Shown: positions 25,561-34,265, counted from the stretch's first letter. The stretch is 64,000 nt of DNA from Bacteroidales bacterium (GCA_016290295.1 JAEETJ010000007.1:1-64000), one strand, 5' to 3'. Made by a program: numbers and translations. The notes: generated from the sequence alone by a model not told the origin.

Positions 25561-26346
25561 ATGCGCGTAATTATCACCCCCGACTATGCTGGTATGTCCG
25601 CTTGGGCTGCGCAGCACATTGTAGAGCGTATCAACGCTTTCCAACCTAACGAAAACAAACCCTTTATCTTGGGTTTGCCCACGGGTTCAACCCCTATTGG
25701 CACATATAAAGAACTGATTCGGCTGAATCAGGAAGGCAAGGTGTCCTTCCGCCATGTGGTGACTTTCAACATGGATGAATATGTGAAGATTCCAGAGAAT
25801 CATCCTGAGAGTTATCATTCCTTTATGTGGAACAATTTCTTTAATCATATAGACATTCAGAAAGAGAATGTCAACATTCTGAATGGCAATGCTGAGGATT
25901 TGGCCGCCGAGTGTCAGCGTTATGAGGACAAAATCAAGTCTTACGGTGGCATTGACCTCTTTATGGGTGGTATCGGTCCCGACGGGCACATCGCCTTTAA
26001 TGAGCCAGGCTCTTCATTGACTTCCCGCACCCGTGTCAAAACCTTGACCATGGACACGGTGATTGCCAACTCCCGTTTCTTCGACAATGACATCAACCAG
26101 GTGCCTAAGACTGCGTTGACGGTAGGAGTGGGTACGGTGATGGACAGTCGCGAGGTGATGATATTGGCCAATGGCCACGGCAAGGCTCGTGCTTTGGCCC
26201 AGGCCATTGAGGGCGGTGTGAGCCAGATGTGTACGGTTTCCGTCCTCCAGCTCCATCCCAAGGGCATCATCGTCTGCGATGACGCCGCCTGCGACGAGCT
26301 CACCTACGGTACAGTGAAGTATTTTAAGGATATTGAGAGACGATAA
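25561..26346 (+). CDS. nagB: Glucosamine-6-phosphate deaminase
   Basis: Interconverts glucosamine-6-phosphate and fructose-6-phosphate plus ammonia. [17 protein letters not shown] binds the phosphate. FNMDEYVKI, and [13 protein letters not shown] with D141, H143 and E148, reproduce the E. coli numbering of catalytic residues. At 261 residues it is nearly full length (266 in E. coli); the end YFKDIERR runs into an epimerase gene scar, so a few residues may be lost. Inside a capsule locus it may tune the amino-sugar supply. Confidence 0.92.
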   Translation: MRVIITPDYAGMSAWAAQHIVERINAFQPNENKPFILGLPTGSTPIGTYKELIRLNQEGKVSFRHVVTFNMDEYVKIPENHPESYHSFMWNNFFNHIDIQKENVNILNGNAEDLAAECQRYEDKIKSYGGIDLFMGGIGPDGHIAFNEPGSSLTSRTRVKTLTMDTVIANSRFFDNDINQVPKTALTVGVGTVMDSREVMILANGHGKARALAQAIEGGVSQMCTVSVLQLHPKGIIVCDDAACDELTYGTVKYFKDIERR

Positions 26347-26393
26347 ACCCGTCAGCCTTGTGGGTTTGGATAGCATGAATAGCTATTATGATA
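26343..26393 (+). pseudogene. Fragment of a UDP-glucuronate epimerase-like gene
   Basis: 45 of 51 bases match the coding region of the intact epimerase gene at 30951-31001 (GATAAACCCGTCA, AGCATGAAT and CTATTATGAT blocks). In the same frame it reads [17 protein letters not shown] against DKPVNIVGLDSMNDYYD. Nothing else of the gene remains. It begins four bases before the end of nagB. Confidence 0.75.
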
Positions 26394-26508
26394 ACTTGAG
26401 CAATATCGATACCGCATTTCTCAAGATTCATGTTCCCACCGAGGACAATGGTACACAATACATACTGGGGTTCTTCTTTTTGGATATATCAAAGACATGC
26501 ACACCTAA

Positions 26509-26667
26509 GCACTTGGTCCCGATGGCAAGTATGGTTATGGTGGCAAATGCTTTCCTAAGGATGTGAACGCCTTCGCAAAAATGACGAAAGGCACACCACT
26601 CGGAACGTCTCTGGAACATCTTCACGAGTTGAATGTGCATTTTAGGGAGATGAAAGAGCATATTTGA
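26509..26667 (+). pseudogene. C-terminal fragment of a UDP-glucose 6-dehydrogenase gene
   Basis: Translation from 26509 gives ALGPDGKYGYGGKCFPKDVN and then AFAKMTKGTPLGTSLEHLHE, ending in a natural TGA at 26665. GGKCFPKD carries the catalytic Cys of UDP-glucose/GDP-mannose dehydrogenases. A TAA at 26506-26508 cuts the frame just upstream and the N-terminal domain is missing. This is a dead remnant of a sugar-nucleotide gene that once stood here. The 26394-26508 stretch in between is not clearly assignable. Confidence 0.7.
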
Positions 26668-26761
26668 TGGAAATAATGTCAGTAGTTTCGAGTGAACAAA
26701 AGAAGAAATGTTATTTTTTTATTAATTTAATTATTTTCAACACTCTAATTAGAAAAAAACT

Positions 26762-26769
26762 TATCTTTG
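26762..26769 (+). promoter_or_regulatory. -7 promoter element of the methylase-ATPase-HNH operon
   Basis: TATCTTTG fits TAnnTTTG. It would give a leader of about 170 bases before the methylase ATG. No convincing TTTG -33 box is seen; the region upstream is A/T-rich. Confidence 0.5.
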
Positions 26770-26819
26770 CAACGTCAAAAACGACAAGGCCAAAATATAA
26801 GTTAAAGAGCTTTGCTCGC

Positions 26820-26866
26820 ATGGAGATAGAATCATGAACTAGTAGAGTTCGTCATGAAAACTCCAT
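26820..26866 (+). promoter_or_regulatory. Hairpin in the leader of the defence-like operon
   Basis: ATGGAG at 26820-26825 pairs with CTCCAT at 26861-26866. Inside, GAACT-AGTAG-AGTTC can form a further stem. It may be an RNA control element. There is no reverse transcriptase nearby, so it is not evidence of a retron. Confidence 0.4.
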
Positions 26867-26882
26867 AATAATTCATACATGA

Positions 26883-26915
26883 TAACAAATATATATGGTC
26901 AATATTGACTTGTTA
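26883..26915. promoter_or_regulatory. Operator-like nested inverted repeat before the methylase gene
   Basis: GTCAATATTGAC at 26898-26909 is a perfect 12-base palindrome. TAACAA at 26883-26888 and TTGTTA at 26910-26915 are inverted arms around it. Position between promoter and first gene suits a repressor or methylase autoregulation, but no dedicated regulator gene is present. Confidence 0.45.
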
Positions 26916-26945
26916 CAATCTTTTTAATAGCATTAAATCAAGAAA

Positions 26946-28121
26946 ATGGTAGCCATAGAAAAGATACCTCATCTACTTAAATATATGGGGTCAAAAAGAG
27001 AAATTCTTTATTTGATCAACGAGACTGTTGAGGAGCTCCATGCGGACAGTTCCTGTTTCTGTGATTTGTTCTCAGGAACAGCTGTTGTCTCAGCTGCTTT
27101 TCTTGATCAATATGATGTCATCTCTAATGATATCCAGAAGTATTCTAGCGTTTTTGCAAAAACATATGCTTCAAATATGGCCGAAGAATTAAAGCCCGAA
27201 TTTTTGACTGATGTTAAACACAAGTCGCAAATGCTTGTAGATGAGTGGTATGATGCTTTTCCAGATTATACCTTTGGTTATGAAAACGTCAATAGTTTTG
27301 AAAGTCTATTAGAAATCGAGAAACAACAACAAAAACTTATAAATAAAAACTTTAAACTGGGCTTTTCCCTGTTTTCAAAAAACTATTCAGGAACATATTG
27401 GTCATATCAGCAATGTGTCTGGATAGATTCTTTAAGAGCTGTGGCAGAAAAATATAAAGATACAGTGGGATATTATGCAATTTTGTCTGCATTGATCTTC
27501 GCCATGTCGTATGCGTCACAAAGTACGGGACATTTTGCTCAATATAGAGATGTGACAAAATCAAATGTTAACGATATACTTTTATACAGAACGAAAGACC
27601 TATATTCATTATTTGAAAAGAAACTTGAAGAATTGGTTCATTTCAACATTCCTCGCAATAACCACTCAATGAAGGTAAAGACATTGGATTATTTGGATTG
27701 TTTACGTATAATCCCAGAGAATACAATAGTTTATGCCGATCCTCCATACAGTGCTGTTCATTATTCTCGTTTTTACCATGTTATCGAAACATTAGTCAGG
27801 TATGATCATCCTCATTTGGAGTATAAAGGGAGGTATCGGGATGATAGACATCAGTCACCTTTTGATAAAAGAAAGGAGGTCGCTAAAGCGTTTAAATTGT
27901 TGTTTGATGCAGTTAACGAAAAAAAATCTCATTTGATACTTAGTTATAGTGATAATGGATTGTTGAAGTATGAAGAACTATTGGAAATAGGCTATCAAGC
28001 ACTAGGAAACCATTATGATATTTCCTTGAAAGGGAAAAACTACATTCACAGTAAAATGGGTAGGTCTGATAAAAATCGTTTAGAAGTAAATGAGCTTCTT
28101 TTTTCATTTAGGAGAAAATAA
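26946..28121 (+). CDS. D12-class N6-adenine DNA methyltransferase
   Basis: Methylates adenine in DNA with S-adenosylmethionine. Motif X is KYMGSKR (residues 12-18), motif I is FCDLFSGTAVVSAAF, and the catalytic motif IV is DPPY at 265-268, giving the X-I-IV order of the D12 (Dam/MboI) class. At 391 residues it is larger than Dam, with extra helical regions between I and IV. It heads an operon with a PtuA-like ATPase two bases downstream. It could protect self DNA from the HNH nuclease encoded third. Low GC relative to the housekeeping genes suggests transfer. Confidence 0.87.
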   Translation: MVAIEKIPHLLKYMGSKREILYLINETVEELHADSSCFCDLFSGTAVVSAAFLDQYDVISNDIQKYSSVFAKTYASNMAEELKPEFLTDVKHKSQMLVDEWYDAFPDYTFGYENVNSFESLLEIEKQQQKLINKNFKLGFSLFSKNYSGTYWSYQQCVWIDSLRAVAEKYKDTVGYYAILSALIFAMSYASQSTGHFAQYRDVTKSNVNDILLYRTKDLYSLFEKKLEELVHFNIPRNNHSMKVKTLDYLDCLRIIPENTIVYADPPYSAVHYSRFYHVIETLVRYDHPHLEYKGRYRDDRHQSPFDKRKEVAKAFKLLFDAVNEKKSHLILSYSDNGLLKYEELLEIGYQALGNHYDISLKGKNYIHSKMGRSDKNRLEVNELLFSFRRK

Positions 28122-28123
28122 GT

Positions 28124-29872
28124 ATGAATAACAGGAAAATTGATCTTACGAAATTAAAAACATCTTGGACAAAATATGATATTGTTCAAGTGCTGGACGT
28201 TGTATATAGTGTTGATACTATCCAAAAGTATATGAAAGGAGGTGCTCCTATCAATGAGCCGATTCTAAAAACCTTTTTAGGAGTAAGGACCTTAAATGAT
28301 CCAATTCCTTCATATTGGATTGATATACAAAAGTATAGTGATAAAGAAAAAAAATTGTTTGCTTTGGCAGCTCTTTTATTTACTCATTATGAGATTATTG
28401 ATCAATTTGCCAATATTTTTAATAAAGGCAATATGAAGGGAGTCGCCATTATTAAGGGAGATAAGGCATCTACGAATTTGAGGAGTGCTTTGGTTATTTC
28501 GGGAGCGACTGACCCATCGAATAGAAGACAGAAAAAAGTACCATATGACTTTACCCCTCTCCTAACAAACTATAATATAGGTCCTCTTTTTAAACAAGTC
28601 TTGTTTCAGAGATTTGAAGTGTGTGGACTAAATGAACCTACAAATGATGAATTTTATGATCATAGTTACGAGGGTTATTTTCCTGCTGTGCTTGGTCTAA
28701 CCAATGATCAATATTATAATTGGTTAGAAGGTATAGTCTCCACAGAAGGTTCTTACATTGAGCATTTGTGTGTGGATCGTTTTTTGTGTATAAATTCCGA
28801 AATACAACTGTCATTATTTAATTCGCATGAAGTATATTTTTTGGGTGAGAACGGTGATGGAAAGACTGTCTTGCTGATGGCTCTTTATCTTGCCTTTAAT
28901 GGCTATCGGGTAAGACATGAAATGGATAAGACAAATATAGGTCGCGTTCTTTCCATTTTAGACAGAGAAGGAAAATTGCAAGGTAAAGACAATAAAAAAA
29001 ACGACTATTCTCCATCCATTCAGAACAAATTGCAAAATATTTTTGCATATGGTACCCATAGGGGAAGATATAGTTCTGATAATTATGAAGAATATGGCTT
29101 TATGACCCTGTTTGATAATAATTTGGAACTTATTAATCCTGAACAATGGATCAAAGATTTGGCTTTGGAGCAGACAAAACAGGAAGATATGGTGCTAAAA
29201 ATAGACACCTTGAAAAGGGTTATAAACGAGATTTTGAACAAGGATGTTGACATTGATATTGAGGGCAGTAAAGTCAATTTTATTGAAAGAGGTTATAGGG
29301 AAAGTATCGACGAATTGTCAGAAGGCTTTAGAAGTATGATTATTTTTGTTTGTGATTTGTTGTTCAGACTTTTACAGAACAATCCTCAAACAGATAATGT
29401 ATTTAATACACCAGCCGTTGTTCTTATAGATGAAATTGATGAACATTTGCATTTGAAATGGCAACGCCGTATTGTAAAAAGACTGAGGTCAATATTCCCC
29501 AATATTCAATTTATTATGACTACCCATAGTCCGACCATTATTCAAGGAGCTTCAAATGATGCCGTGATTTATAGGGTATATAGAAATGACGGGAAAACTA
29601 AAGTCAGTGATCCGTATTTCCGAAATGATTTAAATGACATGATGGTTAACTCCCTGGTGACATCTTCAATGTTTGGGTTGTCTAACTCACGTATGGATGA
29701 AAAAAATTCCGTATCCGATACGAGTGATGATTATGTATTATACCGTATTAATAAAAAAGTACGAGAGGAACTTGAAGAACAAAAAAGAGCAGGCAAAGAG
29801 TTCTTAAGTGATCAAGAAATAGATAAGATTATAAGTGAGGTTTTAAAAGCACGCTCTTATGAGAAAAATTAA
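28124..29872 (+). CDS. PtuA-like AAA/ABC-type ATPase (Septu-like)
   Basis: An OLD/RecF-like ATPase of 582 residues. Walker A is GENGDGKT at 241-248; the Walker B acidic pair is D436-E437 in VVLIDEIDEHLH; a switch His lies at 468 in TTHSPTIIQ. A signature-like EGFRSMI stretch precedes Walker B. The ~230-residue N-terminal part before the P-loop is not recognised and is unlike short PtuA proteins, whose P-loop is near the start. It overlaps the HNH gene by 14 bases, pointing to tight coexpression. PtuA assembles with PtuB and is thought to gate nuclease activity with nucleotide; by analogy this protein would do so here. Confidence 0.8.
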   Translation: MNNRKIDLTKLKTSWTKYDIVQVLDVVYSVDTIQKYMKGGAPINEPILKTFLGVRTLNDPIPSYWIDIQKYSDKEKKLFALAALLFTHYEIIDQFANIFNKGNMKGVAIIKGDKASTNLRSALVISGATDPSNRRQKKVPYDFTPLLTNYNIGPLFKQVLFQRFEVCGLNEPTNDEFYDHSYEGYFPAVLGLTNDQYYNWLEGIVSTEGSYIEHLCVDRFLCINSEIQLSLFNSHEVYFLGENGDGKTVLLMALYLAFNGYRVRHEMDKTNIGRVLSILDREGKLQGKDNKKNDYSPSIQNKLQNIFAYGTHRGRYSSDNYEEYGFMTLFDNNLELINPEQWIKDLALEQTKQEDMVLKIDTLKRVINEILNKDVDIDIEGSKVNFIERGYRESIDELSEGFRSMIIFVCDLLFRLLQNNPQTDNVFNTPAVVLIDEIDEHLHLKWQRRIVKRLRSIFPNIQFIMTTHSPTIIQGASNDAVIYRVYRNDGKTKVSDPYFRNDLNDMMVNSLVTSSMFGLSNSRMDEKNSVSDTSDDYVLYRINKKVREELEEQKRAGKEFLSDQEIDKIISEVLKARSYEKN

Positions 29873-30638
29873 GAAAGACTTGACGGCCATTCCTCAATCA
29901 CTTGTTGTAGCAGCCAATAGCAAGACTCACAAACGAAGGAAGGAATTGATAGCCCAAGGTGAATATATAGATGATCAAAAGTATAATTCTCGATATAAGA
30001 CAAAAGATGTATTGGATAAGTTGAAGTGTTTATATCATAATAAGTGTGCATATTGTGAAAGTGTTGTAGAACAAGGACATGTGGAGCACTATAGGCCCAA
30101 GTATAGTTATTATTGGTTGGCTTATAGTTGGGATAATCTCCTATACGGTTGTCCCACATGTAATCAGTATAAAAGCACTAATTTTGATATTTTGGGTGAA
30201 AAAGTTACCCCTCCTAAAGATTCTGATGACTTAGGAGATATCAATGTCTGGTCATCCCAGATTTATGATGACCAGGAGCGGCCAAAATTGCTTAATCCAG
30301 AACGAGATGTTTTGAATGACGTGTTTGTTTTTGACAGACATGGTCATATCAAAGAGAATAACAATGATAGAGCAGATTATACAATAAAAACATGTCATCT
30401 TGACAGAGATTTTTTGGTTGATGAAAGACGAAAGATCATAGAAGAATTCGAGAATGATGTAAAGGCGGAATACTTGGATGCAACGACTAAAGAAGAACAA
30501 AAAGATAGAATATCGACTTTAGTGCGTGAATTTTTACGCAAATCGAGTGATGAGACAAAAACTTTCACAGCATACAGAAAGGCTGCAATAAATTGGTTAG
30601 ACGATATCATAAAAAATATATCCAGAAAGGAAGAATAA
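29859..30638 (+). CDS. PtuB-like HNH endonuclease (TIGR02646-type)
   Basis: A 259-residue HNH nuclease. The zinc-binding pairs are C63/C66 in CAYCE and C98/C101 in CPTCN; the catalytic segment is GHVEHYRPK with H74, E76 and H77, followed by WLAYSWDNLLYGC and NQYKSTNF. This pattern is that of the TIGR02646/PtuB family. The start ATG lies inside the ATPase gene (14-base overlap). The helical C-terminal half (about 150-259) is unassigned. Nuclease target unknown. Confidence 0.82.
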   Translation: MRKIKKDLTAIPQSLVVAANSKTHKRRKELIAQGEYIDDQKYNSRYKTKDVLDKLKCLYHNKCAYCESVVEQGHVEHYRPKYSYYWLAYSWDNLLYGCPTCNQYKSTNFDILGEKVTPPKDSDDLGDINVWSSQIYDDQERPKLLNPERDVLNDVFVFDRHGHIKENNNDRADYTIKTCHLDRDFLVDERRKIIEEFENDVKAEYLDATTKEEQKDRISTLVREFLRKSSDETKTFTAYRKAAINWLDDIIKNISRKEE

Positions 30639-30879
30639 TATTTCATCTCATGAGCGTTGACTTAAAAGGCATTTATGGAAATAGAATCAAGATAGACACT
30701 AATTTACGGTTATTTTTCTCCGGATTATGTAAAAGATTGTGAACAATGAGGTTACGGAATGAGAAGAGATTGTGGAATATACAGGATTACGGGACGAGGA
30801 ATATACTGTTAATGGGATTTTATAACTTATGGCTCACAACAAAGAACTATCGACAGTCAAGTTATTAAGCAGTAAAAAT

Positions 30880-31932
30880 ATGAAAACCATTCTCGTTACT
30901 GGCAGTGCCGGCTTCATTGGAGCCAACCTTTTACTCCGCTTGTTGAAGGGCGATAAACCCGTCAACATTGTGGGCTTGGACAGCATGAATGACTATTATG
31001 ATGTTCGTCTGAAAGAATACCGTTTGCAGCAGATTCAGCAAGTGGCGAAAAAAGCGGTGAATGCGGGTAGTAATTGGCGGTTTGTAAAAGGTAGTATTGC
31101 CGATAAAGAACTCATAAACAATTTATTTGAGGAAAATCATTTCGATATAGTGGTGAATATGGCGGCTCAGGCGGGAGTGCGCCACAGCATAGTTTATCCG
31201 GATGTGTATATTGAAACTAATATTATCGGTTTTTACAATATCTTGGAGGCTTGTCGTCATTATCCTGTGCAACATTTGGTTTTTGCCAGTAGCTCCAGTG
31301 TTTATGGTGGAAATACAAAGGTTCCTTTTGCCGAAACGGATAGAGTGGACCATCCGGTGAGTTTGTATGCGGCCACCAAAAAAAGCGACGAGTTGATGGC
31401 TCATACATACAGCAAACTCTATGATATTCCGTGTACAGGTTTGCGTTTTTTCACGGTCTATGGTCCTGCGGGGCGGCCCGACATGGCCTATTTCGGTTTT
31501 ACCAACAAACTGCTGAAAGGGGAGACAATACAGATTTTCAATTACGGTAACTGCTTACGCGATTTTACCTATATCGACGATATTGTGGAGGGGGTATGGC
31601 GTGTAATGTGCAAGGCACCCAAACAAAAGAAGAATGATAAAGGCCTAATAGAGCCGGCATACGCCATTTACAACATTGGCAACAGTCATCCTGAAAATCT
31701 GCTGGAGTTTGTGGATGTATTACAGCAGGAACTTGTCCGTGCCCAATTGCTTCCCGATGATTATGATTTCGAGTCGCACAGGGAGTTGGTACCCATGCAG
31801 GCTGGGGATGTGCCGGTAACTTATGCAGATACCTCAGCATTAGAACGGGACTTCGATTTCAAGCCCAACACAAATCTCAGGGAAGGCTTACGGAGCTTTG
31901 TGGAGTGGTATAAAGAATTTTATAGGAAATAA
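30880..31932 (+). CDS. UDP-glucuronate 4-epimerase-like NAD-dependent epimerase
   Basis: An extended SDR converting UDP-glucuronate to UDP-galacturonate or a similar pair. NAD motif TGSAGFIGANL near the N-terminus, then DSMNDYYDVRLKEYRL, which is typical of this subgroup; SSSSVYGG and YAATKK hold the Ser and Tyr-x-x-x-Lys. The ATG at 30880 (MKTILVTG) is chosen over one 17 codons upstream because it matches the family start and gives 350 residues. A partial copy of this gene lies at 26343-26393, on the other side of the defence-like operon. Confidence 0.88.
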   Translation: MKTILVTGSAGFIGANLLLRLLKGDKPVNIVGLDSMNDYYDVRLKEYRLQQIQQVAKKAVNAGSNWRFVKGSIADKELINNLFEENHFDIVVNMAAQAGVRHSIVYPDVYIETNIIGFYNILEACRHYPVQHLVFASSSSVYGGNTKVPFAETDRVDHPVSLYAATKKSDELMAHTYSKLYDIPCTGLRFFTVYGPAGRPDMAYFGFTNKLLKGETIQIFNYGNCLRDFTYIDDIVEGVWRVMCKAPKQKKNDKGLIEPAYAIYNIGNSHPENLLEFVDVLQQELVRAQLLPDDYDFESHRELVPMQAGDVPVTYADTSALERDFDFKPNTNLREGLRSFVEWYKEFYRK

Positions 31933-31935
31933 AAA

Positions 31936-32907
31936 ATGTATACAAATCTTAAATTTCCAAAAAATACGTTATTTCTTGTCACAGGAGGTGCTGGTTTTAT
32001 TGGCACCAATCTTTGCGAAGCGATATTGAAAATGGGTTATCGGGTACGTTGCCTTGATGACCTAAGTACAGGAAAGCAGTCAAATGTTGATCTATTAAGT
32101 GATAATCCAAGTTATGAATTCATTAAAGGTGATATCAAGGACTTGGATACTTGTATGAAAGCCTGTGAAAAAGTGGATTACGTATTAAATCAAGCTGCAT
32201 GGGGTAGTGTGCCACGCTCCATTGAGATGCCGCTGTTCTATTGTGCCAATAACATTCAAGGTACTTTGAATATGATGGAAGCGGCCCGACAAAACAAAGT
32301 AAAAACTTTTGTTTATGCTTCAAGTTCTTCTGTTTATGGAGATGAAGAGCATCTGCCTAAACAGGAGGGTGTGGAAGGTAATTTGCTCAGTCCATACGCT
32401 GTAACTAAGCGATGTGATGAAGAGTGGGCCAAACAATATACTAAGCATTATGGGTTGAAAACGATAGGTCTTCGTTATTTCAATGTCTTCGGTAGAAGAC
32501 AAGACCCGCATGGGGCTTACGCAGCAGTCATTCCAAAGTTCATCAAGCAGCTGTTGAACGACGAAAGACCGACTATTAATGGTGACGGGAAACAAAGCCG
32601 TGACTTTACATACATTGAGAATGTGATAGAAGCCAATTTAAAAGCTTGTTTGGCTCCTGGTGAAGCCAGTGGCGAAGCTTTCAATATTGCATACGGTGGC
32701 CGCGAATATCTAATCGACATTTACTACTCGCTTACAAAAGCCTTGGGCAAGAACATTGAACCTATTTTCGGTCCTAATCGTCCAGGTGATATCAGACATA
32801 GTAATGCTGATATCAGTAAGGCAAAACGGTTGTTGGGTTATGATCCAGAATATGATTTTGACCGTGGATTAAACGAAGCCATCGAATGGTACAAGAATAA
32901 TTTATAA
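31936..32907 (+). CDS. UDP-N-acetylhexosamine/uronate C4-epimerase (WbpP/TviC-like)
   Basis: An extended SDR. NAD motif TGGAGFIGTNL; catalytic YASSSSVYGD and YAVTK; RYFNVFGRRQDPHGAYAAVIPKFI is characteristic of WbpP/TviC enzymes that interconvert UDP-GlcNAc/GalNAc or their 6-acid forms. At 323 residues it is slightly shorter than WbpP (341). Three bases after the upstream epimerase and 25 before a TviB-like dehydrogenase, which together would make UDP-GalNAcA from UDP-GlcNAc. Confidence 0.86.
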   Translation: MYTNLKFPKNTLFLVTGGAGFIGTNLCEAILKMGYRVRCLDDLSTGKQSNVDLLSDNPSYEFIKGDIKDLDTCMKACEKVDYVLNQAAWGSVPRSIEMPLFYCANNIQGTLNMMEAARQNKVKTFVYASSSSVYGDEEHLPKQEGVEGNLLSPYAVTKRCDEEWAKQYTKHYGLKTIGLRYFNVFGRRQDPHGAYAAVIPKFIKQLLNDERPTINGDGKQSRDFTYIENVIEANLKACLAPGEASGEAFNIAYGGREYLIDIYYSLTKALGKNIEPIFGPNRPGDIRHSNADISKAKRLLGYDPEYDFDRGLNEAIEWYKNNL

Positions 32908-32932
32908 TTGAAAATTGATAATTAATAAAGAT

Positions 32933-34210
32933 ATGAAAGACACTAAGATTTGTGTAATCGGTCTCGGTTATGTTGGTTTACCTTTAGCACGCCTTTTTTC
33001 AACGAAGTATCCTACGGTTGGTTTCGACATGAGTCAAGCCCGAGTGGATGCACTGATGAGCGGCCATGATGCCACCCTTGAAGTTGCTGACGAGCTTCTT
33101 CAGGATGCCATCAAAAACCACGGTTTTAAGTGTACCTGTAGATTGGAAGACATTAAGGACTGCAATTTTTATGTAGTGGCAGTTCCAACCCCTGTGGATG
33201 CAGATAACAATCCCGATCTCACGCCTCTTGTTGGTGCAAGCACCACTGTTGGTAAGGTCATTTCAAAAGGTGATGTGGTGGTCTATGAATCCACTGTCTA
33301 TCCTGGAGTGACAGAAGACGAATGCATTCCGGTAGTGGAAAATGTTTCGGGCCTGAAGATGAATGTGGATTTTTATGGTGGTTACAGTCCAGAACGTATT
33401 AACCCAGGGGACAAACAGCACACAGTGGAACATATCAAGAAGGTTACTTCCGGTTCTACACCCGAGATTGGCAAATATATTAACGAGGTGTACGCCAGTG
33501 TGATTACGGCTGGTACACATTTGGCTCCGACCATCAAAGTGGCGGAGGCTGCCAAGGTGATTGAGAATAGCCAGCGTGATATTAATATTGCTTTCGTGAA
33601 TGAGTTGAGCAAGATCTTCAACAAAATGGGCATTGACACTTTGGACGTATTAGAAGCCGCTGGCACGAAGTGGAACTTCCTGCCCTTCCGTCCCGGTTTG
33701 GTGGGCGGCCACTGCATCGGTGTTGACCCTTATTATTTGGCCCAATGTGCCAAGCGTTATGGGTACAACCCTGAGATAATACTTGCTGGCCGTAGAATGA
33801 ACGATAGCATGGGCGAGTATGTAGCTACCGAGACCATCAAATTAATGTTGAAAAAAGGTATTCAAGTTTTGCATAGCAATATTCTTATTCTTGGTTTTAC
33901 CTTTAAGGAAAATTGTCCTGACGTGCGCAATACCAAAGTTATAGACATCTATAATACTCTCAAAGAATACAACCTAAACATCACGATTTTCGATCCTTGG
34001 GCAAATCCAGAACAGGTAAAACATGAATACGGTATTGACATTAACTGTCAATTGTCAACTGTCAATTGTCAACAATATGACGCCTGCATTGCTGCTGTAG
34101 CCCATAAGAAGTTTGAGGGCTTAGATATCCTTGGCTTATTGAAGGATAAACATGTGATGTTTGATGTGAAGTGCACGTTAGACCGTAGCATTGTTGATGG
34201 GCGTCTCTAA
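32933..34210 (+). CDS. UDP-N-acetylhexosamine 6-dehydrogenase (TviB/WbpA-like)
   Basis: Oxidises C6 of a UDP-HexNAc to the uronic acid with NAD. NAD motif VIGLGYVGLPLA; catalytic Cys261 in VGGHCIGVDPYYLA; C-terminal ILGFTFKENCPDVRNTKV. From the ATG at 32933 the protein is 425 residues, as in TviB. Odd feature: the codons at about 34042-34075 are TGTCAATTGTCAACTGTCAA, the same word as the intergenic repeat at 22037, and encode INCQLSTVNCQQ in the C-terminal domain just before YDACIAAVAHKKF. Confidence 0.9.
   Translation: MKDTKICVIGLGYVGLPLARLFSTKYPTVGFDMSQARVDALMSGHDATLEVADELLQDAIKNHGFKCTCRLEDIKDCNFYVVAVPTPVDADNNPDLTPLVGASTTVGKVISKGDVVVYESTVYPGVTEDECIPVVENVSGLKMNVDFYGGYSPERINPGDKQHTVEHIKKVTSGSTPEIGKYINEVYASVITAGTHLAPTIKVAEAAKVIENSQRDINIAFVNELSKIFNKMGIDTLDVLEAAGTKWNFLPFRPGLVGGHCIGVDPYYLAQCAKRYGYNPEIILAGRRMNDSMGEYVATETIKLMLKKGIQVLHSNILILGFTFKENCPDVRNTKVIDIYNTLKEYNLNITIFDPWANPEQVKHEYGIDINCQLSTVNCQQYDACIAAVAHKKFEGLDILGLLKDKHVMFDVKCTLDRSIVDGRL
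34042..34075. repeat. TTGACAATTGACAG-type repeat inside the TviB-like gene
   Basis: Three GTCAAYTGTCAA-type words lie in frame in the coding sequence and match the spacer repeat at 22037-22080 in inverse orientation. The reading frame is preserved. Confidence 0.7.
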
Positions 34211-34217
34211 ATATACA

Positions 34218-34248
34218 AAGCCGATTGACAGTATAGGTCAACCGGCTT
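34218..34248. terminator. Bidirectional hairpin terminator
   Basis: AAGCCGATTGAC (34218-34229) pairs with GTCAACCGGCTT (34237-34248) over 12 bp with one mismatch and a 7-base loop. It lies between the converging TviB-like and HNH genes. There is no long U run on either side, so efficiency is uncertain. Confidence 0.55.
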
Positions 34249-34265
34249 ATAATCAAAAGATGCAC

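Noticed and set aside
26820..26945. Retron non-coding RNA before the PtuAB-like genes
   Set aside because: PtuAB occurs with some retrons, but there is no reverse transcriptase gene here and the leader lacks paired msr/msd arms.
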